Below are positions 1-9,378 of a stretch of 64,000 nucleotides of DNA, one piece after another. The stretch comes from Planococcus maritimus (GTDB taxonomy: Bacteria > Bacillota > Bacilli > Bacillales_A > Planococcaceae). Under the pieces are notes generated by a model that saw only the letters and a program-made list of their open reading frames with translations, ran no database searches and had not been told where the DNA came from. Numbering within the stretch: the stretch's first letter is position 1; each line of letters opens with the position of its first letter. The position numbers and the translations under genes were made by a program. Where the stretch lies: positions 930,001 through 994,000 of the forward strand of contig NZ_LTZG01000001.1 in NCBI RefSeq assembly GCF_001592825.1. The letters run 5' to 3'.

Positions 1-1977
1 AGTTTTGCCAGAAAGGCGAGTCACACTATCAGCTCCGATTTCACGTTTGACAGCAATCTCCAAAGAAGATGGTACGGCAGATGTTCCACCAATGATGACA
101 ACCTCGTCACCGAATGCTGTTCTCAAGCTGCTCGGTACGTCTAGTCCATCACGCACTAGAACGATTGGCCAGTTTTTCACAACGGCTACGCTCGCTGCAG
201 TCAAGGCATCTGGATAATTGTCTCCAGCTGTAACGAAGACGCCGTCTGAAGATGGCAATTTCGCATTGATTTTTTCATTGGTTTCATAGCGAGTTTCACC
301 GGCAAGGCGCTCTGTGCTCATGCCCAAGCTCTTCAGCTTGCTTTCGACCGAAGCCGATAGTGCAGAAGTTCCGCCTACTAAAATGACATGTTTCGCTTTC
401 AAGCGCTTCAATTCTTGTTCTACGTCTGTTGATAAAGCTTCTGATCTGCTCAACAGGATTGGCGCATTGCCATAATGTGCCGCAAGCGGCCCTGCCGATA
501 AGGCGTCAGCATATTGGCCAGACGTTGCGAGAACGACTGTTTTTTGTGATTTTGAAGATTCAAAACCGTTCGGGTACAGCAATTTCGAAACAGCTACCGC
601 CGTTTTCAAGCGGTCAGCGCCTTCGATATTTTGCGGTGTGTAAGAATACTTCGTTTTGTCTGTATTGGTAAAGATGACTTTTTGTGCCCATACATCAAAA
701 AGTTCCGAGTTCGGCCAGTTGCGCGCGTAATCACGGGCTTCTTCACGGTTATACAGATGGACCATCTCGCCTTTGTCTTTTGAACGCACGATAAAGTTTT
801 TGCGTTTGAAATTCGACCAGACGATGTCGTCCTCTAGTGTGGAGTCATCGATAACGGACGCTTCAGGCAATTTCCCTGCGTAAGCGATAGCCGCTTCCTC
901 CTGATAGAACCGTGTTACCGGTTTATCGCTGCCATCGAGCACAACGAATTTTTCATCGAGGTAATTCGACCAATGGACGATTCCGGTCGTCGTATGCACA
1001 ACCCGTGTGTTCTTCCATTTTTTCGCTTCAGCGATGGCTTCTTGTTCAGTGCCGAATAGATTGTCTTTCATTTTTACGGATGGATGATAAATGCCATAAA
1101 CTAATGGGCGATCGACTGGCTCCGGATCAGGTTTTGCTGCTCCGTCCACTTCACCGGTTTTTTTGTAAGTTACGTAACTACCTGAGATTGTTTTGGAATA
1201 ATTTTGAGCATCTGTTTTCGAGGTGTAATGTTTAAGTGCTCTGCCGTTTTTATCGTTGACGACATACACATCAAAGAAATCATCGACGCCTTTTGCCACA
1301 TTTGAGGCGATCTTTTGTTGGAACCAGGATTGCTTGATCATGGCTTCCTCTGTTGGGTTGGACATATATCCAACTTCTAGTAAGACTGAAGGCATATTCG
1401 CGGTACGCGTCACATAAAGGCTGTTCGCAATGACACCCCGGCCTTCCTTAACACCCGAATTGATGACGGCATTATGTGTTTTGATAGCTAAGCGGCTGCT
1501 TTCGGGAGAGTAGTGGCGTTGCAAAGTAGATGGCGGATAAGACGAGCTCGCGTAATTATTGTTGAAATAATACGTTTCGTACCCACCGTATGTAGGTGAA
1601 CTTGTCGCATTATGGTGCACGGAAATGAATACGGTATTGTCGTTATTTCCGCTTGCAATCATTCCGTTCGCGACTTTCATCCGCTCAACTAAATCTTGGC
1701 CAGATGAAATACGGGAGAATTGGGCGTCATTGGTTCTAGTCATTAAGACTGTGAAGCCTCTTTTTTCCAACTCGGATTTCAATTTCAACGAAACTTCCAG
1801 GTTGGCGTGTTTCTCGTAATAACCGGTACGGTTTCCTGAGTATCCAGCCGTCCCGCCATAAGTTCCTCCGTGACCCGGATCTAAAATAACAGTTGGTTTA
1901 CCGGCTGCAGAAGCAGTTCCAGCACCCATTCCAATGGCTAGCAGCAACAACAGCACAAACAAAAGTTTCTTTTTCAA
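1..1977 (-). CDS. N-acetylmuramoyl-L-alanine amidase with CWBR2 repeats (partial, runs off window)
   Basis: Secreted wall amidase expected to cut the MurNAc-L-Ala bond. I translated 659 codons; the C-terminus lies beyond the window edge. In order: a signal peptide (KKKLLFVLLLLLAIGMG, cleavage near TASA), an Amidase_3 domain at about residues 28-225 with the ILDPGHGG zinc motif and a late LLEVGYMSN block carrying the expected catalytic Glu, four divergent repeats of about 45 residues (about 236-437), then two CWBR2 repeats and the start of a third. The start is TTG at 1977: GAGGGGA lies about 9 nt upstream and no ATG or GTG fits. It is the first of three CWBR2 proteins on this strand. Family assignment is firm; the role of the middle repeats is unknown. 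Confidence 0.93.
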   Translation of the reverse strand, partial: MKKKLLFVLLLLLAIGMGAGTASAAGKPTVILDPGHGGTYGGTAGYSGNRTGYYEKHANLEVSLKLKSELEKRGFTVLMTRTNDAQFSRISSGQDLVERMKVANGMIASGNNDNTVFISVHHNATSSPTYGGYETYYFNNNYASSSYPPSTLQRHYSPESSRLAIKTHNAVINSGVKEGRGVIANSLYVTRTANMPSVLLEVGYMSNPTEEAMIKQSWFQQKIASNVAKGVDDFFDVYVVNDKNGRALKHYTSKTDAQNYSKTISGSYVTYKKTGEVDGAAKPDPEPVDRPLVYGIYHPSVKMKDNLFGTEQEAIAEAKKWKNTRVVHTTTGIVHWSNYLDEKFVVLDGSDKPVTRFYQEEAAIAYAGKLPEASVIDDSTLEDDIVWSNFKRKNFIVRSKDKGEMVHLYNREEARDYARNWPNSELFDVWAQKVIFTNTDKTKYSYTPQNIEGADRLKTAVAVSKLLYPNGFESSKSQKTVVLATSGQYADALSAGPLAAHYGNAPILLSRSEALSTDVEQELKRLKAKHVILVGGTSALSASVESKLKSLGMSTERLAGETRYETNEKINAKLPSSDGVFVTAGDNYPDALTAASVAVVKNWPIVLVRDGLDVPSSLRTAFGDEVVIIGGTSAVPSSLEIAVKREIGADSVTRLSGKT

Positions 1978-2227
1978 TGCTACATTCCCCTCTTTCTGAC
2001 CTAATACTACCGGGGAAAATTAGGAGAAACAAGAGAATTTTACAATATTTTCTTAAAATGATTCTTTATACAGCGTTTAAAACTGAATTTTAAGGACACA
2101 AAGATAATAGTCCTATTAAAATTACTTAAAAGTGAGCAGACCGATTTAAAATTTAGGTATTATTAATCAATATCTTTATATTGATTATGCATTTAATTCG
2201 CATTATAATCCGGAAATTTGAATTGAC

Positions 2228-2263
2228 AAAAAAATCCAGAGAAGAGTTAACTCTCTTCTCCGG
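2228..2263 (-). terminator. Rho-independent terminator of the LTA synthase gene
   Basis: An 11-bp stem (arms 2236-2246 and 2253-2263, one G-U pair, 6-nt loop) overlaps the stop codon and is followed on the minus strand by seven T. Confidence 0.9.
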
Positions 2264-4124
2264 ACTCTGCTTCTTCTTCGCCTTCATCTAGGAAATTGCT
2301 TAGCAAGGCATCAGAATGATTTAAGATTTTCAAAGCGTTTTCTTGTTTTTGTTCGATGATTTCTGTTTCCGGCTCGATTCGCTCCATCGTTTCGAAGTCG
2401 TAGTAGCGTTCGGGGTACCTGGCGTTTTCTCCCAAGTACATGTGATCACCCGTAATGTATGAACCTCCAGGCAAATAATACCGCACTGCGAGCAAGTTGT
2501 TCTCATATTGCAGCATATTGTGGCCAATCATCGGGGCTTGCGGTTCGATGCCCATTAAATTCATGATGGTCGGCATCATATCGATTTGCCCGCCAAAGTT
2601 GGAGTTCACTTCGGATTCGACTAGTCCAGGAGCCGCAATGATGAACGGCAGCAAGAACCGGTCTTTCAAAGAATATTGATGGCCCAGCAACTCAGCCATC
2701 AACTCATAGTCCTTATCCGTCATCGGCCGTCCGTGAAGCCCTGAATGGTCGCCATTGACGACGATCAGGGACTCTTCATAAATGCCCTCTGCTTTCAAAA
2801 AGTCGATAAACTCCCCTACCGCCTCGTCAGCATAACGGATGGACTGAAGATAATTTCCTGTGTAGGTATCCACATATTCCTCAGGCAACTCCAAATACTT
2901 GTCTTGTTCACGCACTTCAAACGGCGTGTGGCTCGTGACGGTCATCAAGTTTGCGTAGACTTTTTGGCCTGATCGAATCTGCTCACGCACTTCGCCTTCC
3001 GCGTATTGGAACATCGTTCGATCGGATGGCCATAAACCAATCAAGTCTTCGTTCGGAATTTCTTTGCTCGAATAAGCATAATCAAACCCGAGTGAAGGAT
3101 ACAATTGTTCGCGGTTCCAATATTCGAGCTTATCCGCATGGTACGTGGTCGTGTAATAATCGCGGGCATTGAGCAGGTTAACTAGCGACGGCAATGGATC
3201 GCCATTCAAATAATTGACCGTCGGATCCAAGCCCCTGGTCATGAGCGAGGTGTGCAATAACCATTCGGCATCGGATGTATTGCCTGCCCCTATCTGTTGG
3301 AACATATGATCAAAATACAAGCTATCCCCTAATAGCTCATTCAAGTTTGGCGTCAATTCCTGCCCATCGATCGATTGGTTGATGGCGAAATTTTGCAGCG
3401 ATTCGATTTGAATGACAAATAGGTGGCGGTCTTGGGCAATACCGAAGCGGTCGTGTTCGCGATATGGCACGAATTCGTTGCCTTTCAGCTTAGCCAGTTC
3501 TTCGTCCGATAATAAATTCATTTGGGCCGAGGCACTGTTTTGCTGTGTAGCCTGGACCAATTGTGTTTGAACAAAGCCCTGTTCTTTAGAGAATAAAGTC
3601 ATATCCAAAATCGGTTTTTGCAAGGCCATCACCGTTGTCGCCGCACTGAATACGACGAGCACCAAGGCAACCACACTGATTTTCTTGCGATTTTTCATTG
3701 TCAACGGCCGATTCCAGTACAGCACAAATAATGCAATATAGAGCACGATGTCTGCAAAGAATAGGAAATCGAGCGGCATATAGAGCAAGCTAACCGTTTC
3801 CATGACAGATCCGGCTTGATCGCCTTGCTGCAAGTCAAAATAGCTCGGCACGGTCTGAAAATAGCGTTCATACCAGACAATCGATACGAGTAGCCCGGAG
3901 ACGAATAAGTTGTAGATTAGCGCAACGAGCGGACTGACTCGTCGCAGCACGACAAACAAGAGCACCGGCAAGAGCATGAACACCGGAAAATCGACGGCCA
4001 CTAAGCGCAGCCAGGAAACTTCGCCGTAAACAAGAGTACGGAATACCCCCAACTTGATGAGAAGAATGAGAGACAAAATCACCAAAACCAGCAGCGGAGA
4101 GTTCAACTTTTTTGTTTTTTTCAT
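2247..4124 (-). CDS. ltaS: LTA synthase family membrane sulfatase
   Basis: Membrane-anchored phosphoglycerol transferase of the LtaS family, which polymerises glycerol phosphate from phosphatidylglycerol onto a glycolipid anchor outside the membrane. Five hydrophobic segments fill residues 10-170; the extracellular sulfatase domain begins near 230. Metal and catalytic residues match the family: Glu241 in QIESLQ, the nucleophile Thr283 in GAGNTSDAEW, and a late NGDHSG motif. The length of 625 aa is typical. AAGGGG lies 8 nt before the ATG. It sits among wall-hydrolase genes. B. subtilis has several paralogs (LtaS, YfnI, YqgS, YvgJ) and I cannot say which this one matches. Confidence 0.9.
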   Translation of the reverse strand: MKKTKKLNSPLLVLVILSLILLIKLGVFRTLVYGEVSWLRLVAVDFPVFMLLPVLLFVVLRRVSPLVALIYNLFVSGLLVSIVWYERYFQTVPSYFDLQQGDQAGSVMETVSLLYMPLDFLFFADIVLYIALFVLYWNRPLTMKNRKKISVVALVLVVFSAATTVMALQKPILDMTLFSKEQGFVQTQLVQATQQNSASAQMNLLSDEELAKLKGNEFVPYREHDRFGIAQDRHLFVIQIESLQNFAINQSIDGQELTPNLNELLGDSLYFDHMFQQIGAGNTSDAEWLLHTSLMTRGLDPTVNYLNGDPLPSLVNLLNARDYYTTTYHADKLEYWNREQLYPSLGFDYAYSSKEIPNEDLIGLWPSDRTMFQYAEGEVREQIRSGQKVYANLMTVTSHTPFEVREQDKYLELPEEYVDTYTGNYLQSIRYADEAVGEFIDFLKAEGIYEESLIVVNGDHSGLHGRPMTDKDYELMAELLGHQYSLKDRFLLPFIIAAPGLVESEVNSNFGGQIDMMPTIMNLMGIEPQAPMIGHNMLQYENNLLAVRYYLPGGSYITGDHMYLGENARYPERYYDFETMERIEPETEIIEQKQENALKILNHSDALLSNFLDEGEEEAESGEES

Positions 4125-4151
4125 AATAAACCCCTTGTAGTTAATGAATCT

Positions 4152-4181
4152 ATCATAGCACTTTTATTACAATTGTTACAA
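4152..4181 (-). promoter_or_regulatory. Probable sigma-A promoter of the LTA synthase gene
   Basis: On the minus strand TTGTAA, an 18-bp spacer and TATGAT, with TGC directly before the -10 (extended -10). It lies about 30 bp upstream of the ATG. Confidence 0.6.
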
Positions 4182-4372
4182 TAGCGCCAATATTGTGTTA
4201 AGGCGAGATGCGATGGTAATGGGTGAACTGCAAGCTGGTTATTCCTTGTGCGGCAAGGGAGTTCTCGATTTTAAGAGAGTCTGGAATTTTACGGAAAATT
4301 AATAATAGGGCTTGTTTTCCGGATCGAAGGTGTATGGAATCGTTTTGACTTTCTAGCGATGCTTCAGCTTTT

Positions 4373-5000
4373 TAATCGCCGCCCGGCTTTGGGTTGGCCA
4401 CTTGCGCTCGGCGGCTGTGAGATTTCGTTGAGGCGAGTTCGTTTAAATCGTTCTGCTTCTTTAGCTTATTGCCGGCTTGTGGGGGAATCGCTTCCCAGGT
4501 CATGATTGAAATAAGATAGCGAGGGTTTGCTTGCGGAAATGTTTTAGTGTTCTGGTTGAGTCATGGTGCTAATCGCCGCCGGGCTTTGGGTTGGCCTCTT
4601 GCCACAAGCCAGGAAGAACGCCTGTCTTATGGCGTCGGCTCACCCCTATACGCTCGGCGGCTTGGTGATTTCATTAGTCGGAGAGTATTTAGGGCGATCT
4701 GCTTTTTTAGGTAGTTGCCGGCTTGTGGGGGAATCGCTTCTTGGGATGTGGTTGAAATAAGATAGTGAGGGTTTGCTTGCGGAAATGTTTTAGTGTTCTG
4801 GTTGAGCATCATGGTGCTAGTCGCCGCCGGGCTTTGGGTTGGCCTCTTGCCACAAGCCAGGAAGAACGCCTGTCTTATGGCGTCGGCTCACCCCTATACG
4901 CTCGGCGGCTTGGTGATTTCATTGGTCGGAGAGCGTTTAGGGCGATCTGCTTTTTTAGGTAGTTGCCGGCTTGTGGGGGAATCGCTTCTTGGGTGCGGCA
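4373..5000 (+). repeat. Tandem intergenic repeat array, locus 1 (three copies, hairpin in two)
   Basis: This array fills most of the 1.06-kb gene-free gap 4125-5185. Copies 2 and 3 start at 4561 and 4809 (period 248) and are nearly identical. The first copy (from about 4373) has lost roughly 60 bp including the hairpin core. The intact copies carry the three-stem hairpin at 4588-4645 and 4836-4893. Each unit ends with a stretch containing GGGGGAATCGCTTC. The same family occurs in reverse orientation at 22.5 kb and, as a shorter unit, at 58.6 kb. Open frames across it change with copy number and have no RBS, so I call no gene. Outside the repeat (4182-4370, 5001-5130) I see nothing. Confidence 0.85.
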
Positions 5001-5136
5001 TCGGAAAAAGTGGCTTGGGGCCTGAGCTTGTTTGGATGATCAAGATTCATTAGCTTCTGTCCACAGCAAAGGAACTTCAGGCGGACTGAAAAATAATGAC
5101 CTTCCCCCTCTCTTCTTTCCCAATATTTCATCACAT

Positions 5137-5166
5137 AAAAAAGCCGCCCTGTTGAGGACGGCTTTT
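5137..5166 (-). terminator. Terminator of the SpoIID-CWBR2 gene
   Basis: A 10-bp stem pairing AAGCCGTCCT with AGGGCGGCTT around CAAC, followed by a T-run, lies 20 bp past the stop. Confidence 0.85.
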
Positions 5167-5185
5167 GTCAGATCATCGATACGAT

Positions 5186-7561
5186 TTATTTCACAAATTG
5201 GGAAGTGTGTTCGATCGATACGTTCTGGTAATAGAAGTTCAAGATTTGTTCGGCACTGTGGCCGGCTTTAGAGCGGTAGTAGGAGCCCCACTGGCTCATG
5301 CCGATGCCGTGGCCAAAGCCACTGCCGTCCATGACGAAACGGTCTGCTGAGTCTACTATGTCAAAGTCGACACTTTTCAAGTTAGCTGCTCCCATCAATG
5401 TCCGGAAGGCAGTTATGTTTGGCGAGTTGCCTGCTTTGTAGGTGATGATTGCTTGGTGCTTTTTCAATGACGAACCGATGTATTCGTTACTTGCTGTTTT
5501 CAAAGCAGATGGAATAACGGATTCGCCACCCAGGTAATAAGCTTGGTCTTTTGTCAGTTTGCTGATTTGTTCCATGTGTTCAGCCGGCAAACGATCCGGG
5601 TCCGGGTGCAACATGAGGATTGGCGAGTTTGTTTTCGCCGCCAGGACAGAGCCCGCAAGTGCATCGACGAATGAATGGGCATTGCCGACAACCAGGTTTT
5701 TGCCGTTCATTGGCAACAGTCGGTTGATTTCCAAACTGGTTGCCACGCGGTCTTTGCCACTGATGCGGTTGCTGATGATGCCACGTTCGAATAATGCCGA
5801 TTCGACTGCTTCTGGCACAACTGTCGTGCCCCCAATCAAGATGGCTTTTTCCGTAGACTGATTTTCCAAGAAGGACAGTGTCGATTCTGGACTCTTGTCT
5901 CCCATATGGATGATGATCGGCAATTGATGCGCGGCTGCATAGGCAGAGGCAGATAGGGCATCGGAAGAGTTGTTATTGCCTGTTGCGAACAGCACGGTTT
6001 GCATCTGTCCGATTTCCTCCGCGATCAATAACGAAGTTTCTGAACGGTTTTTACCCGCCAGACGTTTGGTTTGGAATCCTTTTTGCGTTAATGTTCGTTC
6101 TACATTTTCAGAGATGGCTGAAGTTCCGCCAAGCAAATAAACTGTCGCACCTTTGACGGTTTGTTGCTCCAGGAAGTTTTCAACCGATGCTGGCAAACTG
6201 TCGTTTCGGGTCAATAAGACGGGCGCGCTTTGTTTATGTGCAAGCACGGTTCCTGCTAGCGCATCGGCCGGAACATCGCCGCGGCCAAGAACGATGGCAG
6301 GTGCTTTTTCAGTACCAACCGTCTCTTTGGCAATTTCGACAGCTGTGTCGTAGCGGTTTTCTCCAGCTAGCGTTTTAGAGGCAGCACCCGCGGCCATATC
6401 GAAATTCAGGGCATTGTTTTCGCTGTGGCGAATGTAATAATCCATTTCAAGCGTGATGGACTGAACTTTCCCAGTGTTCGAGAAGTTTTCGGTTTGGATA
6501 TTGTTGATGGAAGCGATTTTGATCGATTCGACTGTCGAATCTTGTGCTTTTGCTTTTGATAGCAAATCTTTTTTGAAATTGGTGAATGCGGTTTTGCTTT
6601 CACTTCCGACTAGTGCGCTATTTAAGTTCAATTCAGCTGTCGTATCCCACCATGTAGCCGGAGCCATCAAATCGGTAGTTGCCGGAAGCTGCTGTTTGAG
6701 CCAATTGAGTTTCCATAAAACGCTTGTCTTGTCGAACTCGTCTTTTTGCGTAGCAGATAGATAAGGCAGTTTGCCCGACCAGTATTGTTCAGGCAGTTCA
6801 GTTTGCCCGCCGTTACTTGATGAGAAATAGGCTGTGACAAAGCCTGTCTGGCCGCCCGATTTTTTGTAGGTAAGAATCTGGCCTTCAGTTTCATCGACTG
6901 CACGATTCGTATATTCATATGCTGATTTGTAATGAGGGGATAAAGGATCCCACATAAAGCCTTTGTACACTTGGAAAGTTGTCGTATCATCGATTTCTAG
7001 CGTGCTTTGGCTCATTTTTGAGAATACGTAGGAACGGGCGGCAATCGCTTGAGCTTTCAGCGATTCCATTCCGCCGCTTGCCCCCCAACTTGCTGGGCTT
7101 TCAGATGGCACGACCCCTTTTAAGTAATCTTCAAATTCCAAAGAGTTCACCGGCTGGATTTTTGTTGTGCCAGACATGCGGAAGAGGATTGTCCCAAGGT
7201 AAGGATAGATGGTCTGAGATCCAGGCTTGTAGAGATGGACATTATTTGCCTTCGAATAGACGGACGGCTCAATCGTCACAGTGTTCAAGCCGCTCTTTAA
7301 GGTTTGGCTGCCTTTTTTCAGTACCAGTTTCCCCGAGGATACTTGCACCTGGTAACGGACACCTTTTTCCAACTTGATGGTTTTGTCTTCTGTTAATTGT
7401 GAACTGCCTTGTGGAACAAAATCAAAGCTGCTGTTAGTGCCCAAGCTATTAGTTAAACGAACTTTCACGGTAAAATCTTCTGCAGCAGAAGCATTTACCG
7501 CTCCTCCAGCAAGAACGCCAATGAACAATAGCATGGCCAAACCTTTTAATAAAATTCTCAA
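5186..7561 (-). CDS. SpoIID/LytB-domain protein with CWBR2 repeats inserted in the domain
   Basis: Secreted 791-aa protein. Signal peptide at residues 1-27. The SpoIID/LytB fold (in SpoIID a lytic transglycosylase; in LytB a modifier of amidase) starts near 120, with FEDYLKGVVPSE (likely catalytic Glu154) and AQAIAARSYV (170-179). At about 396 it is interrupted by three CWBR2 repeats running to about 695, and it resumes with the hallmark C-terminal block GSGFGHGIGMSQWG (746-759) and ILNFYYQ. In B. subtilis LytB the CWBR2 repeats precede the domain instead. The start is TTG at 7561 with GGGGGAA 7 nt upstream. This is a wall-bound enzyme or modifier and is unlikely to act in sporulation. Confidence 0.9.
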   Translation of the reverse strand: MRILLKGLAMLLFIGVLAGGAVNASAAEDFTVKVRLTNSLGTNSSFDFVPQGSSQLTEDKTIKLEKGVRYQVQVSSGKLVLKKGSQTLKSGLNTVTIEPSVYSKANNVHLYKPGSQTIYPYLGTILFRMSGTTKIQPVNSLEFEDYLKGVVPSESPASWGASGGMESLKAQAIAARSYVFSKMSQSTLEIDDTTTFQVYKGFMWDPLSPHYKSAYEYTNRAVDETEGQILTYKKSGGQTGFVTAYFSSSNGGQTELPEQYWSGKLPYLSATQKDEFDKTSVLWKLNWLKQQLPATTDLMAPATWWDTTAELNLNSALVGSESKTAFTNFKKDLLSKAKAQDSTVESIKIASINNIQTENFSNTGKVQSITLEMDYYIRHSENNALNFDMAAGAASKTLAGENRYDTAVEIAKETVGTEKAPAIVLGRGDVPADALAGTVLAHKQSAPVLLTRNDSLPASVENFLEQQTVKGATVYLLGGTSAISENVERTLTQKGFQTKRLAGKNRSETSLLIAEEIGQMQTVLFATGNNNSSDALSASAYAAAHQLPIIIHMGDKSPESTLSFLENQSTEKAILIGGTTVVPEAVESALFERGIISNRISGKDRVATSLEINRLLPMNGKNLVVGNAHSFVDALAGSVLAAKTNSPILMLHPDPDRLPAEHMEQISKLTKDQAYYLGGESVIPSALKTASNEYIGSSLKKHQAIITYKAGNSPNITAFRTLMGAANLKSVDFDIVDSADRFVMDGSGFGHGIGMSQWGSYYRSKAGHSAEQILNFYYQNVSIEHTSQFVK

Positions 7562-7641
7562 TGCGGTTCCCCCTATTTACGATGTTTTTAAATGCAAAAT
7601 CGCTCTTTTTTAACAGTATATTCTAGATTTTTATTAAAAGG

Positions 7642-7666
7642 TACATAAATTTTCTAAATTTATGTA
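7642..7666. promoter_or_regulatory. Perfect 11-bp inverted repeat upstream of the SpoIID-CWBR2 gene (candidate operator)
   Basis: The arms TACATAAATTT and AAATTTATGTA are separated by TCT. On the minus strand the site lies just upstream of -10-like TAGAAT/TATACT sequences and about 80 bp before the TTG start. The regulator is unknown. Confidence 0.5.
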
Positions 7667-7728
7667 AATAATACCACCAATGAATTTCTCAATCCTTGTC
7701 CTTTGCCTTGTTTTCTATCTTTACGGGC

Positions 7729-7753
7729 AAAAAAAAATGGCCGAGGCCATTTC
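7729..7753 (-). terminator. Terminator of the NlpC/P60-CWBR2 gene
   Basis: Stem AAATGGC/GCCATTT around a CTCG loop, followed on the minus strand by a T-run, directly after the stop codon. Confidence 0.85.
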
Positions 7754-7754
7754 T

Positions 7755-9140
7755 TTAATCTGTATACGAACGGATCGTGACGATTTTCTTGTCCCAATGT
7801 CCCCAAGACGTATCAAGAGCTGTAATCGCAACTCCTGTGCTTGTTCCAGCATGGATGATTTTTCCATCCCCAATATAAATCCCAGCGTGGCTCGGACGTG
7901 TTGGCGTGCTTCTAACCAGGTCAAGTAAAACAATATCCCCGACTTTCACGTTTGAATAGCTGACCGGCTTGCCGGATTCTGCCATCAATGCCGTTGTTCT
8001 TGGAATCGTGATTCCCTTTTTATTAAAGACATACATCAAATAACCTGAGCAATCAAACCCTGATGGCGTTGTTCCGCCCCAGCGATACGGCGTACCGATA
8101 TATTTTCTCGCTTCTTCAATAATCTCGTCGCGAATGTCTGCAGATGGTTTAACAACTGGAATGGCTGCGGGTTTTGGATTCGGGTTCAAGGCTTCTTTAG
8201 AAACAGCCGTTTCGCCCCCGATGACTGTTAGATTATTGACGTTTTTATTGTTGATGATATCTTTTGTCGATGATGGCAGGTCGGCTTGACGTACGAGCAA
8301 GACCGGCTTCTTCTGTTTTCCGCCAAGAGCAGAGCCCGTCAAGGCATCGGCAAACTGTTGGCCGGAAGCGACAAGCGAGTCTTTGACAGTTGTTGGGTAG
8401 AGTTTAGCGACAACTGCTGCGGCTGTAGCATAGCGGTCTTTACCGGAAATGCGTGATACGGCTGCTGTTTCGTCGATTTTTTTGTAGACTTCTGAACTGA
8501 CAGCACTTTCGCCGCCTACGACTGTGACAGTTTTATAGTTTTTCACGGCTGCTGCGACTTCTTTTGACATGCCGTTTCCTGAAGTTAAGAGGATGGGCTT
8601 GCCTGTTTCAGCAGCATGCGAAGCGATTGACAAGGAATCGGCATAACCGGATCCGCTCGCGACGACTGCTGACGTTCCGCCCACTTTCGCTGCGATCAAC
8701 GCAGAGGTTTCAGAACGGTTGCTGCCGGCGATGCGTTCAACAGTCATGCCCTGTTCTTTTAATTGGCTGACGACTTTATCGGAAATGACACTTTCACCGC
8801 CAAGGATGGTAGCGTTCTTGGCCCCGAGGCGGCCGATTTCAGACATGATCGATGCAGGTACAGCATCTTTTTTCACCAATAGGATCGGCGCGTTCATTTT
8901 TTTAGCGAGCGGCGCACCGGCAAGAGCATCCGGATAGTTATCGCCGATAACGAGGACAACGTGATTCGTGCTGTGGTAGCCCCAGCCTTCGCGTGCTACT
9001 TTGATGGATGTTTCGTAGCGGTCCGATCCTGAGATGCGGTCAAAGTTTTCAAAGACGCTTGCTTCCGAAGTGGAAGCGAAAGCAGTGATTGATAAAGCAG
9101 TTGCGGCGATCATTGTTCCAAACCATTTTGTCATTTTCAT
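7755..9140 (-). CDS. CWBR2-anchored NlpC/P60 peptidoglycan endopeptidase
   Basis: Secreted 461-aa wall peptidase. Signal peptide at about 1-27, three CWBR2 repeats at 33-315 (each with an RISGxxRYxT-type opening and a VxGG core), a short Pro-rich linker, then an NlpC/P60 domain from about 338. The domain has YRWGG, the catalytic Cys364 in FDCSGY, and His418 in PSHAGIYIG. The family cleaves gamma-D-Glu to diamino-acid bonds in stem peptides. CWBR2 modules hold proteins to anionic wall polymers by non-covalent contact. A strong RBS (AGGGGGAAA) precedes the ATG. It has its own terminator, so it is probably monocistronic. Confidence 0.95.
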   Translation of the reverse strand: MKMTKWFGTMIAATALSITAFASTSEASVFENFDRISGSDRYETSIKVAREGWGYHSTNHVVLVIGDNYPDALAGAPLAKKMNAPILLVKKDAVPASIMSEIGRLGAKNATILGGESVISDKVVSQLKEQGMTVERIAGSNRSETSALIAAKVGGTSAVVASGSGYADSLSIASHAAETGKPILLTSGNGMSKEVAAAVKNYKTVTVVGGESAVSSEVYKKIDETAAVSRISGKDRYATAAAVVAKLYPTTVKDSLVASGQQFADALTGSALGGKQKKPVLLVRQADLPSSTKDIINNKNVNNLTVIGGETAVSKEALNPNPKPAAIPVVKPSADIRDEIIEEARKYIGTPYRWGGTTPSGFDCSGYLMYVFNKKGITIPRTTALMAESGKPVSYSNVKVGDIVLLDLVRSTPTRPSHAGIYIGDGKIIHAGTSTGVAITALDTSWGHWDKKIVTIRSYTD

Positions 9141-9269
9141 ATGCTTCTGTTTCCCCCTGAGTTATATAGTCTGCTTTTCTGTATGTATTAGGCAATTTTT
9201 ATTTCTGAATAATTCAGAGTTTATCATTGAATTTATGAGAGTAATATTACATTTATATTACAGGCATAA

Positions 9270-9304
9270 AGAAAAACCCCTTGAGACAATGCTCAAGGGG
9301 TTGT
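9270..9304 (-). terminator. Terminator after the GT4 glycosyltransferase gene
   Basis: An 11-bp perfect stem, AACCCCTTGAG with CTCAAGGGGTT around a 6-nt loop. The minus strand continues with TTTTTC. It ends the wecC-tagA-GT4 set. Confidence 0.9.
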
Positions 9305-9378
9305 TGAAACCGCGTCCTATATAGGCTGAACGATATGTTTCATAAAATTTACAGTTTAAAATAAACAGGAGTAATTAC

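Noticed and set aside
4588..4645. Hairpins of the first repeat family as terminators
   Set aside because: No T-tract follows any of the seven copies and they are far from gene ends.
4563..5053. Overlapping plus-strand frames in the first repeat array, with similar peptides
   Set aside because: They are translations of the tandem repeat; different frames are open in different copies.
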